Assembly: GCF_003814745.1 (NCBI RefSeq) | Contig: NZ_RKRD01000001.1 | Span: 1,054,001 to 1,118,000 of the forward strand | Source of the DNA: Hydrogenoanaerobacterium saccharovorans | GTDB taxonomy: Bacteria > Bacillota > Clostridia > Oscillospirales > Ruminococcaceae | Direction of reading: 5' to 3' | Length of the DNA stretch: 64,000 bases | Shown here: positions 60,883 to 64,000 of the stretch, in pieces | Numbering within the stretch: the stretch's first letter is position 1 | Layout: the number at the start of each line of letters is the position of its first letter | Notes under the pieces: generated by a model | What the model saw: the letters and a program-made list of their open reading frames with translations, nothing else | The model's database searches: none | Told to the model about the DNA's origin: nothing | Position numbers and translations under genes: made by a program

Positions 60883-60992
60883 TACATTCACTCCCCCCTT
60901 TTAAATATTATATTAAAAAGAAACATACGTGTCTATTATTACGCCGATAGTTTTTGTATGATGAAAACATAATCGAAAAAAGGAGTAGAGAT

Positions 60993-61475
60993 ATGGATAT
61001 TTTCACAATTGCTATTTGGGTAATTACTGCCGGTCTTCTTGTTTTTTCTTTTGTAAAAGATAAAGCAAAGACAAAGGATGCACTTAAAAAAGCATTATTT
61101 ATGGGTAGAGGCATGGCTCTATCTATCTTTGCAGTTATCTTTGCCATAGGACTGATATTAGCGGTACTGCCACCGGAGCAAATTGCTGACATCATTGCCA
61201 AACAAAACGTATTTGTAGCAACCATAGCCGCAGCTGCATTCGGTACAGTTACCTTAATCCCTGCATTTATTGCCTTTCCACTCATCGGAACACTTGCTAC
61301 TGCCGGGGTAGGAATTATGCCATCGGTGGCATTTTTGACAACGCTTACCATGGTTGGTGTTGCGACATTTCCACTTGAAAAACGAGAGTTTGGCATAAAA
61401 TTTGCGGTTACTCGCAATGCACTGAGCTTTATATTTGCTATTATTATTGCAGTGATTATGGGGGCGATTTTATGA
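60993..61475 (+). CDS. Permease N-terminal half (ArsP_1/DUF318 family)
   Basis: A 160-residue membrane protein with about four helices, including GRGMALSIFAVIFAIGLILA and the conserved TLIPAFIAFPLIGTLATAGV. It corresponds to one half of the ArsP_1 (DUF318) permease fold; the other half is the next gene, overlapping by 4 bases. ArsP exports organoarsenicals, but the family also has unknown substrates. ATG 60993 follows AAAGGAG. Confidence 0.78.
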   Translation: MDIFTIAIWVITAGLLVFSFVKDKAKTKDALKKALFMGRGMALSIFAVIFAIGLILAVLPPEQIADIIAKQNVFVATIAAAAFGTVTLIPAFIAFPLIGTLATAGVGIMPSVAFLTTLTMVGVATFPLEKREFGIKFAVTRNALSFIFAIIIAVIMGAIL

Positions 61476-62185
61476 GTAAAGCAGTAAAGTTTATAAAGAG
61501 TAATCTATTCCTACTTTCTGTCGTGATTGCTTATTTGGTGCTTACAATCATTCGCCCACCGCTTGGTGTTTTGGGTATCAAAAACAGTGGGTATTACATC
61601 AAAGAAATGCTCATGATTATGCCTGTGATATTTGTGTTGACAGCACTACTCGATACATGGGTGCCCAAAGAAACAATTATCAAATTTTTGGGTAGAGAAG
61701 CAAAAACAAAAGGTATGGTGTTGTCCTTTTTACTTGGTAGCATATCGGCAGGTCCAATCTATGCCGCGTTTCCGTTTTGCGTTATGCTACACAAAAAAGG
61801 AGCATCAATCAGAAACATTATAATTATTTTAAGCTCATGGGCAGTGATTAAAATACCGATGCTACTAAATGAAGCAAAGTTTTTAGGGTTAAAATTTATG
61901 ATTGTTCGTTGGATAATCACCGTCATTGCTATCTTGATTTTTGCAAATATTACAAACAAAATTGTTAAAGATAAAGATTTGCCACAGCGTAAAGTTAAGG
62001 AAAAAAGTGGTGTGACTATAAACCGTGATGCGTGTATGGGATGCACAATTTGCACTAAGAAATATCCACAACTTTTCCAAATGGATAGCAAAAAAGCCAC
62101 TGTAAAAGAATACAGCGACCTTGATATGGAGTTGCTGGATAGTGCTATAAAATCTTGTCCTGTAAAGGCGATCGAATACAATTAA
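61472..62185 (+). CDS. Permease half fused to a C-terminal ferredoxin-like domain
   Basis: A 237-residue protein. About five helices (including SFLLGSISAGPIYAAFPFCV and SSWAVIKIPMLLNEAKF) form the second ArsP_1-like half. The cytoplasmic C-terminus from about residue 178 is a ferredoxin-like domain with RDACMGCTICTKKYP and KSCPVKAIEYN: four Cys in CxxCxxC...CP spacing, enough for one 4Fe-4S cluster. This suggests redox-linked transport or sensing. It is coupled to the first half by ATGA overlap. Confidence 0.82.
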   Translation: MSKAVKFIKSNLFLLSVVIAYLVLTIIRPPLGVLGIKNSGYYIKEMLMIMPVIFVLTALLDTWVPKETIIKFLGREAKTKGMVLSFLLGSISAGPIYAAFPFCVMLHKKGASIRNIIIILSSWAVIKIPMLLNEAKFLGLKFMIVRWIITVIAILIFANITNKIVKDKDLPQRKVKEKSGVTINRDACMGCTICTKKYPQLFQMDSKKATVKEYSDLDMELLDSAIKSCPVKAIEYN

Positions 62186-62193
62186 AGCAGAAG

Positions 62194-62232
62194 AGAGTCT
62201 GCGTATCTTATTGGGATACACAGGCTCTTTCG
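62194..62232 (+). terminator. Terminator after the permease pair
   Basis: AGAGTCTGCGTATC pairs with GGATACACAGGCTCT with small mismatches, followed by TTTC. Confidence 0.65.
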
Positions 62233-62302
62233 ATTTGTGCGTTGTTTTTTACTAAAGCAACTAATTCAACCAACTAACATGAACAAGGAGGTGATGAACA
62301 CA

Positions 62303-62401
62303 AAAATTTGCTTACACCCTTTTGCAAGGATTGACTGGACTATTCTTGGATTATAGGCAAAGCAAGAGCCGTTGCATCTTTGTGCTAATGCAACGGCTCA
62401 A
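62303..62401 (+). repeat. Repeat R3
   Basis: An about 99-bp copy behind AAGGAGGTG. The mini-ORF is broken by a one-base deletion relative to R2, but the 3' part GGCAAAGCAAGAGCCGTTGC is identical and the stem GAGCCGTTGCAT / ATGCAACGGCTC is perfect. It separates the permease and rsgA cassettes. Confidence 0.82.
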
Positions 62402-62452
62402 CTATTTATAATTTGAATTTTCTCACTTGTATGTGCATTATGGTTTTTCTTC

Positions 62453-63523
62453 CTATTTGTTTTTGTGTTGCTCTTTGGCAAACTTACGCATATTTTTCAT
62501 GCCGCCAACATTCTTGAACATACGCTCTAACTTTTTAACCTCAATCTCTTTGGCATTTAGGCCGTCATAGCCTGCTTCGATTTTGAGTTTACAGTAATTT
62601 TCAAATCGTCTGCTGTCAAGAGTGCCATTTGCTAAAGCATCCAATATGGCACAGCCTGGTTCATTGGTGTGAGTGCAATCACGAAACTTACAACGACCTG
62701 CAAGCTCTTCAATATCATCAAAGGTTTTGCCTAAGTCCACACTCTCAGCTCCCAGCTCTCGCATACCGGGTGTGTCGATGAGAACCCCGCCAAAGGGTGA
62801 GGAAAACATTTCTCTGCCAGTTGTGGTATGCCTGCCCTTATCCGCTTTTCCAATATCGGCGGTTGTAAGAACATCTTCACCTAACAGCTTATTGATAAGA
62901 GTGGATTTGCCTACCCCCGAAGAACCGATAAATGCAGAAGTAGTACCTGATTTGAGATATTTTGAGAGTGTTTGCTCAATATTTTTGTCATATACAGAAA
63001 GAGGTATTACATCGGAAAAAGAAGATACACGCTCTACCACGTTTACTGCTTTCTCTAAATCCTCACATAAATCAGATTTAGTAAGCAGAACAACAGGGGT
63101 AGCACCGCTGTCCCAAGCCACGCTGAGATAACGCTCCAAGCGACTAAGATTGAAATTATTATTGAGGGACATGCAGATAAAAACCGTGTCAATGTTAGCG
63201 GCTACACTCTGTGCCTGACCACTTACTCCCACAGCAGTACGAAGAAAAACACTTTTGCGTGTCAATACATGATGGATAATCGCATTGCCACAAGAGGCGT
63301 CTACTGAAACCATTACAAAATCTCCAACTGTGGGAAATTTTGCAAGCTCTGTGGTTTCGAAGCGCAATTTCCCTGAAATTTCAGCTTGCATTTCACCATG
63401 CACGGAGACAATTTTATACAGCCCTCGATATTGTGCGGTAATACGAGCTATTGATAGCTCAGGATACATGCCAGCTTCATTTGAAAATCGATCAGTAAGA
63501 CCGTAATTGTTTAATATATTCAT
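62453..63523 (-). CDS. rsgA: RsgA, ribosome small-subunit-dependent GTPase
   Basis: A 356-residue circularly permuted GTPase that checks 30S subunit maturation. An OB-fold N-terminus is followed by G4 (LLTKSDLCEDLE), G1 P-loop (IGSSGVGKSTLINKLLG), G2 (KGRHTTTGREM), G3 (IDTPGMRELG) and the C-terminal zinc site CKFRDCTHTNEPGCAI. Finding it in an accessory cassette is unusual, as rsgA is normally a core gene. It has a leader peptide and possible translational attenuator upstream. RBS AGGAGG lies 7 bases before ATG. Confidence 0.93.
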   Translation of the reverse strand: MNILNNYGLTDRFSNEAGMYPELSIARITAQYRGLYKIVSVHGEMQAEISGKLRFETTELAKFPTVGDFVMVSVDASCGNAIIHHVLTRKSVFLRTAVGVSGQAQSVAANIDTVFICMSLNNNFNLSRLERYLSVAWDSGATPVVLLTKSDLCEDLEKAVNVVERVSSFSDVIPLSVYDKNIEQTLSKYLKSGTTSAFIGSSGVGKSTLINKLLGEDVLTTADIGKADKGRHTTTGREMFSSPFGGVLIDTPGMRELGAESVDLGKTFDDIEELAGRCKFRDCTHTNEPGCAILDALANGTLDSRRFENYCKLKIEAGYDGLNAKEIEVKKLERMFKNVGGMKNMRKFAKEQHKNK

Positions 63524-63530
63524 TTATTTA

Positions 63531-63596
63531 ACCTCCTATTGATAAATCCCGTATAGGAAGGAGGTGTTGATACTTATTTTTTCAAAACCTCCTTCC
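63531..63596 (-). promoter_or_regulatory. Three-segment attenuator between leader peptide and rsgA
   Basis: On the minus strand, segment 1 GGAAGGAGGT (63596-63587, inside the leader codons) can pair perfectly with segment 2 ACCTCCTTCC (63565-63556). Segment 2 can alternatively pair over 7 bases with the rsgA ribosome binding site AGGAGGT (63537-63531). The two pairings exclude each other, so leader translation could switch rsgA translation. Confidence 0.6.
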
Positions 63597-63633
63597 ACAT
63601 TACAATCTCCATTTTACTGTTGTCTATTTTCAT
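63574..63633 (-). CDS. Leader peptide of 19 residues upstream of rsgA
   Basis: ATG 63633 has GAAAGGAG 8 bases upstream and the frame ends in TAA at 63574. The peptide is basic and ends WKEVLKK; its WKEV codons form segment 1 of the attenuator. A promoter lies about 60 bases upstream. Its size and place fit a regulatory leader rather than a functional protein. Confidence 0.6.
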   Translation of the reverse strand: MKIDNSKMEIVMWKEVLKK

Positions 63634-63698
63634 AAAACATTCTCCTTTCAATGTTAAAATTTAATGATTCACAGCAATTTACTTTACTATAAAATATA

Positions 63699-63728
63699 AT
63701 TATATCATTGGTAAAGCAAAGATTTCAA
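63699..63728 (-). promoter_or_regulatory. Promoter of the rsgA leader transcript
   Basis: On the minus strand TTGAAA (63728-63723), 18 bases and TATAAT (63704-63699). The transcript would start near 63691 and include the leader peptide. Confidence 0.6.
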
Positions 63729-63764
63729 GCACACAAATATGAAAAATAAAAAGAGGTAACTGTC

Positions 63765-63838
63765 ATGAAAAATAAAATCCGTTCACCGTCCTTTTTGAAG
63801 GGCACTCTGGACTATATTGGGTTTATAGACAAACAAAA
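63765..63838 (+). repeat. Repeat R4, 5' part with mini-ORF start
   Basis: ATG 63765 with AGAGGT upstream begins a frame like that of R2 (MKNKIRSPSFLKGTLDYIGF). After about 65 bases the repeat gives way to methyltransferase sequence; the conserved hairpin is missing. The join lies where the repeat (GCAAGAGCCG) and the methyltransferase gene (ACAAAAGCCG) resemble each other. Confidence 0.72.
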
Positions 63839-64000
63839 ACCAGTAGAGCTGTTTAATACCTTATCAAAACCTATACAAATGCGGAAGAAACAGTACTGGA
63901 TATGTGCATGGGTAGCGGTACAACCGCCATTGTGTGCATCAACTTAGGACGCAACTTTATCGGCTTTGAACTGGATGAGGGGTATTATAATACAGTAAGC
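63833..64000 (+). pseudogene. 3' remnant of a second DNA methyltransferase, frameshifted
   Basis: The sequence encodes QKPVELFN in one frame and, after one missing base near 63858, LIKTYTNAEETVLD, then CMGSGTTAIVCIN and NFIGFELDEGYYNT in the next. Both parts match the C-terminal third of the methyltransferase at 58533-59261 (roughly 75-80% at the DNA level by eye). The 5' two thirds are absent. It continues past the window edge. Confidence 0.8.

Noticed and set aside
51022..64000. A second tRNA-Ser 3'-end copy (attR) inside the window
   Set aside because: Reading through, no further copy of the tRNA 3' sequence was found; the right end is probably outside.
59262..64000. A classical integron
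   Set aside because: No IntI-like integrase or attI is visible, and the repeats also carry a coding-like core unlike attC sites.

Overview
This window looks like chromosome from an anaerobic, endospore-forming member of the Clostridia, probably Oscillospiraceae/Ruminococcaceae-like. The evidence is the AGGAGG-type ribosome binding sites with many TTG/GTG starts, a yaaL-bofA pair, a Spo0A-type DNA-binding domain on the mobile element, strictly anaerobic cobalamin enzymes (CbiD, CbiG, CbiF) and a radical SAM enzyme. The species cannot be fixed from the sequence.

Region 1 (about 530-26660) is one very long rightward cobamide operon. A consensus promoter and a cobalamin riboswitch with an intrinsic terminator precede 27 closely spaced or overlapping genes: cobalt import (cbiMNQO), glutamyl-tRNA to uroporphyrinogen III (hemA, hemL, hemB, hemC, cobA-hemD), the anaerobic corrin ring steps (cbiL, H, F, G, D, J, ET, C), amidation (cbiA, cbiP), the aminopropanol arm (cobD, cbiB) and nucleotide loop assembly (cobT, cobU, cobS, cobC). 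Oddities are a CbiJ-SirC fusion, a second truncated CobU-like protein, and an ApgM-like phosphatase/mutase-superfamily protein in the place where a threonine kinase would be expected. No dedicated cobaltochelatase (cbiK/cbiX) and no corrinoid adenosyltransferase were found here.

Region 2 (26700-50820) is ordinary core genome: MATE exporter, D12-class adenine methylase, radical SAM protein, YbaK, D-aminoacylase-like amidohydrolase, an acyltransferase/zinc-ribbon membrane pair, nagA with a PTS IIA protein, yaaL-bofA, yitT, rnpB, a TM2 protein, gdhA, ilvE, a RluA-family enzyme, a polar amino acid ABC transporter, an M23 peptidase, murA, walJ and rlmH. Several genes are bounded by clear intrinsic terminators. 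A patatin-like gene runs off the left edge.

Region 3 (50931-64000) is a mobile element. It starts at a tRNA-Ser(GGA) gene with a leftward tyrosine integrase, then a prophage-style control region: ImmA-like protease, double-HTH repressor, Cro-like protein, and four copies of a 21-bp operator, two of them placed on a perfect promoter. Small early genes follow, then an HUH replication initiator behind three nested inverted repeats, a Spo0A-C/DUF4406-like fusion, an ArpU-like regulator and a DNA methyltransferase. From 59262 to the right edge, unrelated accessory cassettes (YdeI-like; Crp/Fnr plus split permease; RsgA with a leader peptide) are each separated by copies of an about 100-bp repeat ending in a conserved hairpin, the last copy being joined to a frameshifted methyltransferase remnant. 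No phage structural genes and no second attachment site were seen, so the element probably continues past the window.
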